From positions 1 to 64,000 of the forward strand of contig DASSKE010000002.1 of assembly GCA_035690865.1 (NCBI GenBank): 64,000 nucleotides of DNA, in the 5' to 3' direction. The translations under genes and the position numbers were made by a program. How positions within the stretch are numbered: the stretch's first letter is position 1; every line of letters starts with the position of its first letter. The notes under the pieces were generated by a model. It saw only the letters and a program-made list of their open reading frames with translations, was not told where the DNA came from and made no database searches. The DNA comes from CAMLQK01 sp035690865 (lineage in GTDB: Bacteria > Patescibacteriota > Saccharimonadia > Saccharimonadales > UBA4665). Shown piece by piece: positions 57,265-64,000 of the stretch.

Positions 57265-57648
57265 ATGTTTAAATCTTTCATCAAACCAGTGTATGCACAT
57301 TGTGATCTGCCGTGTGGAGTGTATGATCCAGCCCAGGCCCGTATTGAAGCGCAAAGCGTCCTGGCAATTATGAAAAAATACGAGAGCCTTGATGAAGTGG
57401 GCAAGATCCGGGCAATCTTTATAAAAGAAGAACGAGCCGAACTTGTTAAGCATCACTTGTGGGTGCTTTGGACGGATTATTTTAAGCCTGAGCATCTCGA
57501 TAAGTATCCTGACTTGCATCAAAAGTTCTGGCTGGCAACAAAGCAGGCTGGTGAGTGCAAGCATCACGTTGAGCCTGAGCATGGTCAGAGATTGCTTGAT
57601 ATGATCGATGAAATCGCCACAATCTTCCACGAAACCAAAAAAGCCTAG
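57265..57648 (+). CDS. sodN: nickel superoxide dismutase
   Basis: Dismutates superoxide using nickel. The nickel hook HCDLPCGVY begins at residue 12 after the short propeptide MFKSFIKPVYA. His, two Cys, Pro and Tyr match the family exactly, and the four-helix body follows (DPAQARIEAQSVLAIMKKY, ELVKHHLWVLWTDYFKPEHLDKYP). Removal of the propeptide by a dedicated protease is needed for activity, and that protease gene overlaps by 41 bases. AGGAGGGG before the ATG gives strong translation. Confidence 0.95.
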   Translation: MFKSFIKPVYAHCDLPCGVYDPAQARIEAQSVLAIMKKYESLDEVGKIRAIFIKEERAELVKHHLWVLWTDYFKPEHLDKYPDLHQKFWLATKQAGECKHHVEPEHGQRLLDMIDEIATIFHETKKA

Positions 57649-57928
57649 CGCTTGGGGGTTGCGACGGATTGTTGGCGAAAGTATGTTGCTTGCGTTACGC
57701 CCCGACCAACTGGTGCTTGTGAGCGGAATCGTCGGTCGGCTTAAGCCGGGCCATATAATTGTTTTTCGCCATAATGGCCTAGAGAAGATTAAGCGTATTA
57801 CCGCTGTTGATAAGCAAAAAGGCTACTTTGTAGAGGGCGATAACCGCCGCCAGAGTGTTGATAGCCGCCACTTTGGCTGGATAGCGCCTCATGCGGTGGC
57901 GGGCCGGGTTATCTGGCCCAGAGTATAA
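57608..57928 (+). CDS. sodX: NiSOD maturation protease (S24/S26 signal-peptidase type)
   Basis: A 106-residue serine protease of the signal peptidase/LexA clan without a membrane helix: catalytic Ser25 in VGESM, Lys62 in EKIKRI, then YFVEGDNRRQSVDSRHFGWI. It should cleave the NiSOD propeptide before His. The ATG lies inside the end of sodN (41-base overlap), which links their expression. Confidence 0.9.
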   Translation: MKSPQSSTKPKKPSAWGLRRIVGESMLLALRPDQLVLVSGIVGRLKPGHIIVFRHNGLEKIKRITAVDKQKGYFVEGDNRRQSVDSRHFGWIAPHAVAGRVIWPRV

Positions 57929-57980
57929 GTAGTATTACATTTTATAGTGTATAATGTGAGAGTAATAGAGTTAGAGACGT

Positions 57981-58319
57981 ATGTCGAATGCATTTGAAGA
58001 GGTAAGTACAGGGCATCCGAGCTGTATTCGTGCGGCTGCCAGTATCATCGGCGCTAAATGGACGCCGCAGCTTTTGTATGCCATGTGTCAAGGGACGACC
58101 CGTTTTTGCGAAATGCAAAAAGCCGTTGGTGGCATAAACCCGCGAACACTTTCGGCACGTCTTGACGAGCTTGAATCTGCCGGCATCGTCTGCAAAACGA
58201 CCTTTAACGAAATGCCCCCTCGGGTAGAGTATTGTCTCACCGATAAGGGGGCAGATCTGGTGCCTATTTTAGAGCATATGGCTACGTGGAGCGAAAAATA
58301 TCCCCCGCATAAAGCGTAG
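57981..58319 (+). CDS. HxlR-family transcriptional regulator
   Basis: A 112-residue winged-helix protein: IIGAKWTPQLLYAMCQGTTRFCEMQKAVGGINPRTLSARLDELESAG and PRVEYCLTDKGADLVPIL, the full HxlR pattern. Several HxlR proteins sense redox or reactive electrophiles through Cys; here Cys15, Cys37, Cys43, Cys72 and Cys87 are present, so redox control of the neighbouring sodNX is possible. TATAAT near 57949 gives a leader of about 26 bases. Confidence 0.9.
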   Translation: MSNAFEEVSTGHPSCIRAAASIIGAKWTPQLLYAMCQGTTRFCEMQKAVGGINPRTLSARLDELESAGIVCKTTFNEMPPRVEYCLTDKGADLVPILEHMATWSEKYPPHKA

Positions 58320-58327
58320 GGGATTGA

Positions 58328-59257
58328 TTACCACTCTTCGTCACCAGTGTCGAACTGGGCCATGATGTCTGCTGCTGACATATCATCAGTAGCTTCGGGC
58401 AATTGAGGCGTGGCGGGCTCAGTATTTGGAACAAACCATGTTCCCCAGGCATCAGCGTCGAGCGAGGTAGGGAAGCGACGGACTTTGCCAAGCGCCTTCA
58501 ACGTCCTAAAGCCAAGACCATGTTCTTCATTGTCGGTAAAACACTCCTCTGACTCTTCTTTTTGTACTCTAATACCATCTTCAGACGGGAAGACGATTGC
58601 TGCGAGCTTATTCTCTTCGGTCAGCCCTAGCTTAAAGTACCCACCGTGTTTGTAAATGCGTCGGATGTTTGTGACATACTCGTCCGATGCTAAGACGACA
58701 TTATCGCTGATTGAGTCGGAGGGCGTCAGCTCACTTGGCAAGATAGTATCATCGACGTCGATTTCTTTTTCCCGAGCATGATCGATGCCTCGTGTGCCCA
58801 AAGATCGGGCTACGCGGTAGCGAAGATTGCTAAGGGCACGGTGTTTTTCTTCGGTTGTTTCGACCTCGCTGCTAGGCCGAATATTATCTTCGATGAGCAC
58901 TGTCGTAAGCTCTGGCGGATACTCAATAGTAAGGCCGTCAAATTCCTTTTGAGAGTCGGTGCCATTCTCAAAAGCAATAAGCTCAAAAATGCGCTGCAAT
59001 TGAGCGCTGCGACCAGGTAGCGCCATGGCGGTATCTAGGTCGGCTGGCCGTACGCCCTTAGTAAGGGCGGAAAGGGCAAAAAGACTAACAGTCTGGTCTT
59101 CGATTTTGAGGTCTTCGTTTTTGACAACTTTCTCTATGTCAGCCAGTGGCACGTTAGTGTCGGAGGCAACTTCAAGAGCGTCAAGTTTTGTCACAGGATC
59201 GTGCAGAACAAAAACGGGGAAATCCTCAGTATCATTAAATGTTTCTGCGAGGGCCAC
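58328..59257 (-). CDS. hypothetical acidic protein, 309 residues
   Basis: No family recognised. Rich in Glu, Asp and Thr. The N-terminal half looks helical (VPLADIEKVVKNEDLKIEDQTVSLFALSALTKG), and a later part is beta-rich (GGYFKLGLTEENKLAAIVFPSEDGIRV). The C-terminus is a short acidic tail ending DTGDEEW. No signal peptide. Converges with the HxlR gene 8 bases away. A 15-base palindrome lies in its upstream region. Confidence 0.7.
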   Translation of the reverse strand: MALAETFNDTEDFPVFVLHDPVTKLDALEVASDTNVPLADIEKVVKNEDLKIEDQTVSLFALSALTKGVRPADLDTAMALPGRSAQLQRIFELIAFENGTDSQKEFDGLTIEYPPELTTVLIEDNIRPSSEVETTEEKHRALSNLRYRVARSLGTRGIDHAREKEIDVDDTILPSELTPSDSISDNVVLASDEYVTNIRRIYKHGGYFKLGLTEENKLAAIVFPSEDGIRVQKEESEECFTDNEEHGLGFRTLKALGKVRRFPTSLDADAWGTWFVPNTEPATPQLPEATDDMSAADIMAQFDTGDEEW

Positions 59258-59321
59258 AGTCGTAACTACTCCTTAATTTAGAATAAAAAATCAGACTCCC
59301 ACCCCTGTGGCAGTTTGATAT

Positions 59322-59336
59322 GTGTATATTATACAC
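59322..59336. promoter_or_regulatory. palindrome upstream of the 309-residue gene
   Basis: GTGTATA-T-TATACAC, perfect around a central base, 65 bases before the ATG on the minus strand and overlapping TATA-type promoter sequence. Operator candidate. The rest of the 59.28-59.54 kb gap is AT-rich without a recognisable gene. Confidence 0.4.
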
Positions 59337-59537
59337 CTGTGTCAAGTACCCTCATATGCTTTTTGTTCGTATCTTGCCTTTCCATTACCTTGCAAAAAAT
59401 GAATGTATGTAGCCATATGATACGATGTTTATTCGGAACGTAAAAGTGATTTATGTTACAAAAATTACACCAGTATGAGTACGTAACAGAGATGTAGTGC
59501 CCCCGATTGTAGCATACATTCCTATGGAAGAAAGAGT

Positions 59538-60122
59538 TTAATGGGTATCTTTTACAAGTTTGAGTGCACTTTTTGCCGATGCCAGGAGTCGTTTTTCACG
59601 GAATCGCACTAACAAAAGACGATCATGCAGTAGATCTTTGCCGAGCGGCTCTACAAGGATAGTGAAGAAACCCGCACCATTGCCACCAGCGACGTCAGCA
59701 CGGACTTTATCGCCAATCATGGCAATTTCATTGCTCTGTGCCCCTAAATCGCTTCTAATGCGCTCAAAAAAGGCCAAAGAGGGCTTTTTAATAAGCCTTT
59801 TGCGCTCCACAAAGGGTTGATAAAGCCGTGCACCCAAGGTTTTTGCGAAAGGAGTGACATTTCCTAGGCTGTTTGTGGCTAAGCTGAGTGTTTCAAAGGC
59901 GCCGGCTTTTTTCTGTTCGGCCAGATACGTTACGATGGCGGACTCTAGCTCCTGCGCTTTTGAGGTACGCAAGGTAAGGTCAAGATCAAACAGTACATGT
60001 TTAACTCCTAGCTTCTGCAGGTAGGCAAAGTCAATTGTTGTGACGCTTTGGGCAGTAAAATCGGGCAAATGGCGCGGTGCGGCTTGTTTGTTGGGAAAAT
60101 GACCAAAAGCAATGGGTTTCAT
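59538..60122 (-). CDS. HAD-superfamily phosphatase, YqeG type
   Basis: A 194-residue HAD IIIA phosphatase: VKHVLFDLDLTLRT (nucleophile Asp and acid Asp), SLATNS (motif II), KKPS (motif III Lys), MIGDKVRADVAGGNGAG (motif IV). The phosphatidylglycerophosphate phosphatase GEP4/YqeG group has this form. The frame is open up to 60239, but minus-strand TGC-TATACT ends 6 bases before ATG 60122 (MKPIAFGHFP). Lipid phosphate substrate is likely but unproven. Confidence 0.87.
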   Translation of the reverse strand: MKPIAFGHFPNKQAAPRHLPDFTAQSVTTIDFAYLQKLGVKHVLFDLDLTLRTSKAQELESAIVTYLAEQKKAGAFETLSLATNSLGNVTPFAKTLGARLYQPFVERKRLIKKPSLAFFERIRSDLGAQSNEIAMIGDKVRADVAGGNGAGFFTILVEPLGKDLLHDRLLLVRFREKRLLASAKSALKLVKDTH

Positions 60123-60128
60123 GGCCCT

Positions 60129-60137
60129 AGTATAGCA
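60129..60137 (-). promoter_or_regulatory. extended -10 promoter of the HAD gene
   Basis: Minus strand TGC-TATACT, 6 bases before ATG 60122; only 12 bases separate it from the divergent -10 box at 60150. Confidence 0.55.
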
Positions 60138-60149
60138 GTAAAAAAAGTG

Positions 60150-60155
60150 TATAGT
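60150..60155 (+). promoter_or_regulatory. -10 box of the gene at 60162
   Basis: TATAGT ends 6 bases before the ATG; no Shine-Dalgarno. Confidence 0.5.
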
Positions 60156-60161
60156 AGATAT

Positions 60162-61721
60162 ATGTACAGCGAGCGAACGGATTTCCGCGTAGCACACGGC
60201 ACAGAGTGGGAAACCGTGTGGTATGCAGGGCGGCGTCAAACGCAGAGTGATGGCAAAGTGGGCGTGGAATACGGCCGACCATCAAAAGCGGATTGTGCGA
60301 CAATTATCCACAATCGTGACGAACGGCTCGTGGCAATAGGTAAGAACGCAGATTTGATGCTCCGTAATGGGGCTCGTTTTTATATTGACGTTGGCGAAAA
60401 GATGGAATACGCTGGCCCCGAAACCGCTAGTGCCGAAGAAGCCGAGCAGCGTCAGCTAGATGCCGAAGCTATTATGCTCGATGCCATTGAAACAACGACA
60501 CAAAACCCTCGCCCTAATGACAGACTCCCGATTATCAAGGGGGCGCTGTATAAAAGAACCTACAGCAGCGGCCGCGTCTTTAACGATGACGGATCCTTTA
60601 CGGTGTGCGACAGGGGGCCGCAGTCATGCGGCTTTCATTTAAACGTAGGACTACCACGCCGCGAGGAAGATACGAGCGTGGGGCTGCTTATCAACGATCA
60701 AGACTTGGCGTTGTATGGATTGTTTGTGGCAACGAGCGCGCCGTTATTGGGAAGCGGCCTGGTGGAGCCATACGAAGGACGTTTCTTGCTCCATCAGCGC
60801 CTGCCGTTTATTGGCACAGATTTTAGCACCGGTACGACGGTGCGCCGGCCGGTTGTAAACACCCGCCACGAGCCACATTCTGAAGGGGTACGGGTGCATG
60901 GTATTACGCTTGACCCCTGTATCTCGCCATGGAGCGGCATAATGCAGCGGGGTGTGCCGGAGCTTGTACTGCGGCTATCGGCCCTCAATCGTCCCGGCTG
61001 GGCACCGGCTGGTCTAAAAAGTTCGGGCATTGGCGCCTCGCTGGATGCTATCGCTAACATTGTGGGGCGGGACCTGACATTTAAAAAGACATTTAGGCTC
61101 GATGATGGCAATAAAATAACGGCGCTTAACGTACACGAGGGTCTTTATGCGGCTGCTCGAAAAATGTCAGAAGAAGTTGAGCTTTCGACCGAGAATTATT
61201 GGGTACTTGATGAGTGGGGGCGTGCCATTGACGACCTTAAAACTAACCCTATGCTTCTTGCCGACCGGCATGATTGGCCAATGAAGCTTAAAATGTTTTT
61301 GCGTGGCATCACAACCCTGGATAGCGATAGTTTGCGAGAGATACAGCAGTACCCATGGAAGAGCCAGGAAGCTGAGATAAAAGACACGGAGTTTACTCGC
61401 CTTGGTCCGGGCACGATTAGTGAAAGACTGCGTGCTCGTACATGGGCAAAATGGATGCCAAAGACAGAAGCGGGCCGAACAATGGCCGAGCGATGTGCCC
61501 CTCCTACTACAACGCGAGCGGCTATTCGCGGAGCGTATATAGATATGTATGGTGTTGCACCAAAAGAAGAAGGTTGGTATGGCGCAGTGTGGGCTACTTT
61601 GGGCGACCCTGACTACACGGATATTTACGATGTGTTCGAGACCGATACGCGCCTTGCCCTTGCCGCACCGCCGCCCCATGCTTTTATGGACTATTATGGC
61701 GCCGAGGATTGGAGCGATTAG
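60162..61721 (+). CDS. hypothetical protein, 519 residues
   Basis: Unrecognised soluble protein, probably lineage-specific. An earlier in-frame ATG at 60048 would read through the divergent promoter pair, so MYSERTDFRVAHGTEW at 60162 is chosen. No signal peptide or membrane segment; Arg-rich throughout. The first part has repeated short beta-type stretches (LMLRNGARFYIDVGEKMEY), and the C-terminal part is helical with many Trp (RARTWAKWMPKTEAGRTMAERC). No motif of known catalysis. Confidence 0.75.
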   Translation: MYSERTDFRVAHGTEWETVWYAGRRQTQSDGKVGVEYGRPSKADCATIIHNRDERLVAIGKNADLMLRNGARFYIDVGEKMEYAGPETASAEEAEQRQLDAEAIMLDAIETTTQNPRPNDRLPIIKGALYKRTYSSGRVFNDDGSFTVCDRGPQSCGFHLNVGLPRREEDTSVGLLINDQDLALYGLFVATSAPLLGSGLVEPYEGRFLLHQRLPFIGTDFSTGTTVRRPVVNTRHEPHSEGVRVHGITLDPCISPWSGIMQRGVPELVLRLSALNRPGWAPAGLKSSGIGASLDAIANIVGRDLTFKKTFRLDDGNKITALNVHEGLYAAARKMSEEVELSTENYWVLDEWGRAIDDLKTNPMLLADRHDWPMKLKMFLRGITTLDSDSLREIQQYPWKSQEAEIKDTEFTRLGPGTISERLRARTWAKWMPKTEAGRTMAERCAPPTTTRAAIRGAYIDMYGVAPKEEGWYGAVWATLGDPDYTDIYDVFETDTRLALAAPPPHAFMDYYGAEDWSD

Positions 61722-61764
61722 GCAGCTTTTAGTGGTATAATGAGCAACAGGTAATAAAAAATAT

Positions 61765-62961
61765 ATGCGCAAAAAAACAACTCAACAACCAGAATTTCGA
61801 CCTCGTAAGCGGATTGACCAAAGTATGCTTAATCGCTCTCTTCCCGACCTGTCTCGAAGACGAAAAGTGGGCTTTGACAATGCTACTTTAGAAGAACTAG
61901 AGCAACAGGCCAAACCAAAACGTAGCTACAAAAAGATCTTAAAAAAAACGGCTATTATACTGTGCTGCATAGCCCTTATTGCTGGCCTTTGGGTTGGCTG
62001 GAAGGTGGTTTCAAACAGCGCTAAGATATTTGGCTGGGGAAACCTGTTTGGCTTGTTCCACAAAACCAAATTAAAGGGCGAGGATGAGGGCCGTGTAACG
62101 TTATTGCTGGCTGGGAATTCTTCTGACGACCCCGGGCACGGCGGCGCCGAACTGACCGACTCAATAATGATAGCCAGCATTAACACCGAGAAGCACACGG
62201 CCTTTTTGCTGAGTATTCCCCGTGATTTATATGTAGACGTGCCAGGTTTTGGCTACTCAAAGATTAACGAAGTGTACCAGGACGGTGAATCGGAGAACTT
62301 TAAAGAAGCAGGCTATGCTAACGGTGGTATGGGGCTGCTTGAAAAGGTTGTTTCCCAAAAGTTTGGCATCACTCCCAACTACTATGCGTTGGTAAACTAT
62401 AGTGCATTGCGCGATGCAGTGAACGCTGTCGGTGGCATAACGGTAAACGTCCAGAGTTCTAATCCGAATGGTTTGTATGATCCGAGTATAGATTTAACAA
62501 CGCGCAAGCCACTAGTAGATTTACGGAATGGCGTTCAGACCTTGAATGGCGATCAGGCCCTTGGTTTAGCGCGCGCACGCGGCAACTCGCCCTATGCATA
62601 TGGCTTTCCGCTGAGCGATTTTAGCCGGGCGGAGCACCAGCGATGGGTGCTGGTGGCCTTGAAAGATAAAGCTGGTAGCACGGCAACATTGTCAAATCCG
62701 ATAAAAGTTGGTCAGCTTTTTGACTCGCTCGGCAATAACGTTAAAACAGATATGAAGCTTGCCGAAGTGCGTCGCCTGTATGAGCTGGGCAAAAAAGTGC
62801 CGAACAGTGCAATAACTTCCGCAGCGCTCAATAACGGCGAAGACCGCGCATTGCTTGGCAGCTACCAGACTAAATACGGCCAATCGGCACTTGTGCCAAA
62901 AGCGGGCGTGGATGACTACAGCCAAATACAGGCATACGTGAAAGAACTTATTGGCCAGTAG
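61765..62961 (+). CDS. LytR-CpsA-Psr (LCP) family ligase
   Basis: Transfers wall glycopolymers (teichoic-acid-like or capsule) to peptidoglycan outside the membrane. The 398-residue protein has a ~70-residue cytoplasmic basic part, one helix (AIILCCIALIAGLWVGWKVV), then the LCP domain: ELTDSIMIASINTEKHTAFLLSIPRDLYVDVPGFG with the key Asp and Arg, YALVNYSALRDAVNAVGGITVNV, and LNGDQALGLARARGN. TATAAT sits about 24 bases before the ATG. Completes the wall-related set of the window. Confidence 0.92.
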   Translation: MRKKTTQQPEFRPRKRIDQSMLNRSLPDLSRRRKVGFDNATLEELEQQAKPKRSYKKILKKTAIILCCIALIAGLWVGWKVVSNSAKIFGWGNLFGLFHKTKLKGEDEGRVTLLLAGNSSDDPGHGGAELTDSIMIASINTEKHTAFLLSIPRDLYVDVPGFGYSKINEVYQDGESENFKEAGYANGGMGLLEKVVSQKFGITPNYYALVNYSALRDAVNAVGGITVNVQSSNPNGLYDPSIDLTTRKPLVDLRNGVQTLNGDQALGLARARGNSPYAYGFPLSDFSRAEHQRWVLVALKDKAGSTATLSNPIKVGQLFDSLGNNVKTDMKLAEVRRLYELGKKVPNSAITSAALNNGEDRALLGSYQTKYGQSALVPKAGVDDYSQIQAYVKELIGQ

Positions 62962-63013
62962 TACGCTATAATATGTAACTATAAGCGTAATTAGTTTAGA
63001 AAAAGGATATATA

Positions 63014-63421
63014 ATGCTTGCTCAAATAGCGCATCTTGCACAAACCTACTATTACACGGACTCCTCTGCGACGAGCTCGGATACCTCGCCGGTACTGATA
63101 ATTATCGCTTTGGCGGCAGCAGCGTTTATGTTTGCCGCGATGTGGCGAGTCTTTACCAAAGCTAACAGGCCAGGCTGGGCGGCGATAATTCCTATTTACA
63201 ATATTATAGTGCTGCTAGAGATCGTAAACCGCCCTCTATGGTGGACAATATTGTTCTTTGTTCCTTTTGTGGGAATTATTATGTCAATTTTCGTGTACTA
63301 CGATTTAGCCTTAGCTTTTGGAAAGAACGGTGGATACGCTGCGCTGCTCATTTTGTTGCCTATTATTGGGTTCCCAATGTTGGCATGGGGAGACGCACGC
63401 TACGCAAAGCCTCGTCGGTAG
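63014..63421 (+). CDS. DUF5684 small membrane protein
   Basis: A 135-residue protein with about four helices: VLIIIALAAAAFMFAAMWRVF, then the signature KANRPGWAAIIPIYNIIVLLEIVNRPLWW, and two more helices ending IIGFPMLAWGDARY. The W-x-x-I-IPIYN motif is typical of DUF5684 proteins, whose function is unknown; some are linked to signal peptidase. AAAAAGGA before the ATG. Closed by a terminator shared with the convergent cyo genes. Confidence 0.85.
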   Translation: MLAQIAHLAQTYYYTDSSATSSDTSPVLIIIALAAAAFMFAAMWRVFTKANRPGWAAIIPIYNIIVLLEIVNRPLWWTILFFVPFVGIIMSIFVYYDLALAFGKNGGYAALLILLPIIGFPMLAWGDARYAKPRR

Positions 63422-63443
63422 GTGCGATTACGTAAAGATATAC

Positions 63444-63472
63444 AAAGAAGCCCGGACAGAGGCTTCTTTTTT
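63444..63472. terminator. terminator between DUF5684 gene and cyoD
   Basis: AAAGAAGCC (63444-63452) / GGCTTCTTT (63461-63469) then T-run; A-rich on the other side, so it may serve both directions. Confidence 0.8.
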
Positions 63473-63827
63473 ATAAATCGTCTTGACCGTTTAGGTATTT
63501 TTGCATTTCTTGCGGCGAAGAAGTCATGTGGTAGTCGAGATTAGACATAATCCAAAGCGAACCGCCCACAACAATACCAATTACCAATAGAGCGCCCAAA
63601 AAAACGGCGAGATTCCAGCGGGGCTTTTGTTCTTGTCCAACGTGCAGGAAAAATACAAGTTGAACAAACAGTTGAATGACTGCCAGCGTCAGAATACAAG
63701 CAATAAGACTTGTTTGACTAAGAAAAGCATGACTGCGGTGGGCCCAAACAAGCCCAAAGGCGCTCAAGGATAGAGCGAGCGCCAGGCTAAAACCGATACT
63801 ATACGATCGCAGCGAGTAGTGTTGCAT
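63471..63827 (-). CDS. cyoD: cytochrome bo3 ubiquinol oxidase subunit IV
   Basis: Small assembly subunit of the terminal quinol oxidase. The 118 residues from ATG 63827 (MQHYSLRSYSIGFSLALALSL) form three helices, with AVIQLFVQLVFFLHVGQE matching the conserved middle of CyoD. The start codon overlaps the cyoC stop (TAATG), as in oxidase operons. An upstream in-frame ATG at 63872 lies inside cyoC and is rejected. Last gene of an operon that enters from the right. Confidence 0.93.
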   Translation of the reverse strand: MQHYSLRSYSIGFSLALALSLSAFGLVWAHRSHAFLSQTSLIACILTLAVIQLFVQLVFFLHVGQEQKPRWNLAVFLGALLVIGIVVGGSLWIMSNLDYHMTSSPQEMQKYLNGQDDL

Positions 63828-64000
63828 TATAATACTCCCATAAGGTATACGATACTGAAAATAAAGATCCACACCACATCAAGGAAGTGCCAGAATAGGC
63901 CAAACATGCTAAAGCGACGGCGGATAACCTCCGTAAAGCCTTGTTTTTTGCTTTGTCCATAAAGGCTTGCAAGCCACATCATGCCAGCAGTAATGTGCAG
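63827..64000 (-). CDS. cyoC: cytochrome bo3 ubiquinol oxidase subunit III (partial, C-terminus)
   Basis: Only the last 57 codons are in the window: LHITAGMMWLASLYG, then RRRFSMFGLFWHFLDVVWIF and IFSIVYLMGVL-stop. The segment FWHFLDVVWI is a hallmark of heme-copper oxidase subunit III. The 5' part and presumably cyoA and cyoB lie beyond the right edge. It shows that this lineage keeps an oxygen-reducing terminal oxidase. Confidence 0.93.
   Translation of the reverse strand: MHITAGMMWLASLYGQSKKQGFTEVIRRRFSMFGLFWHFLDVVWIFIFSIVYLMGVL

Overview
This window looks like chromosomal DNA of a Candidatus Saccharibacteria (TM7) member or a close Patescibacteria relative. Pointers are the many small compact genes, tight operons with 4-base overlaps, shortened core proteins (UvrC, TrmD), a bL32 and a LigA without zinc cysteines, and many lineage-type hypothetical proteins beside a full Gram-positive-like wall set (MurF, Ddl, DacA, LCP, deacetylase). 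TGA acts as a normal stop, which argues against the Gracilibacteria/SR1 code. The organism seems oxygen-tolerant: a nickel superoxide dismutase with its maturation protease, a D-lactate dehydrogenase-type flavoprotein, and the start of a cytochrome bo3 oxidase operon (cyoD, cyoC) at the right edge. No rRNA genes and no CRISPR array are seen.

Layout. 1-8.3 kb is core: an ABC exporter, trhO, uvrC, an M24 aminopeptidase, a holin-family membrane protein, secG and a solute-binding lipoprotein-like protein. 8.4-18.7 kb is accessory. It opens with tRNA-Leu(CAG), followed by two tandem cassettes of about 2.1-2.2 kb. Each cassette starts with the same hairpin, carries an enzyme plus a regulator, and ends in a micro-ORF whose GTG start lies inside the 8-base tRNA 3' end GCGCACCA. 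Then come a YdeI/DUF1697 pair, a NUDIX gene and a five-gene operon (PfkB kinase, nucleoside deoxyribosyltransferase fold, ASCH, double GNAT, PaaK-like adenylating enzyme). 18.7-26 kb holds a dockerin-bearing secreted protein, a paralogous hypothetical pair and the D-lactate dehydrogenase. A second tRNA-Leu(GAG) at 26 kb carries the same hairpin and is followed by more accessory genes.

28.6-36.7 kb holds tRNA-Val, DacA, LemA-HtpX, LigA, an ITPase-like protein and CorA, the last preceded by a possible structured leader RNA. 36.8-40.1 kb holds tRNA-Ala, two pilin-like paralogs and a secreted CHAP amidase whose frame continues, past a single in-frame TGA, into a calcium-binding repeat and a seven-repeat propeller-like region. 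40.1-47.6 kb holds a paralog pair with signs of gene conversion, an ABC-2 transporter and wall synthesis genes (hydrolase, MurF, Ddl, deacetylase). 48.2-57.2 kb is translation and RNA processing: a Leu-rich leader ORF, LeuRS with an inserted NUDIX domain, bL32, NusB, RNase III, bS16, KhpA, TrmD. 57.2-64 kb holds NiSOD, SodX, an HxlR regulator, several hypotheticals, an LCP protein and cyoDC.

A signal that recurs across the window is a near-consensus -10 box, often extended with TGn, placed only 6-10 bases before the start codon and without a Shine-Dalgarno sequence. I count 21 cases on both strands. This implies widespread leaderless transcription, while other genes keep leaders with good AGGAG sites.
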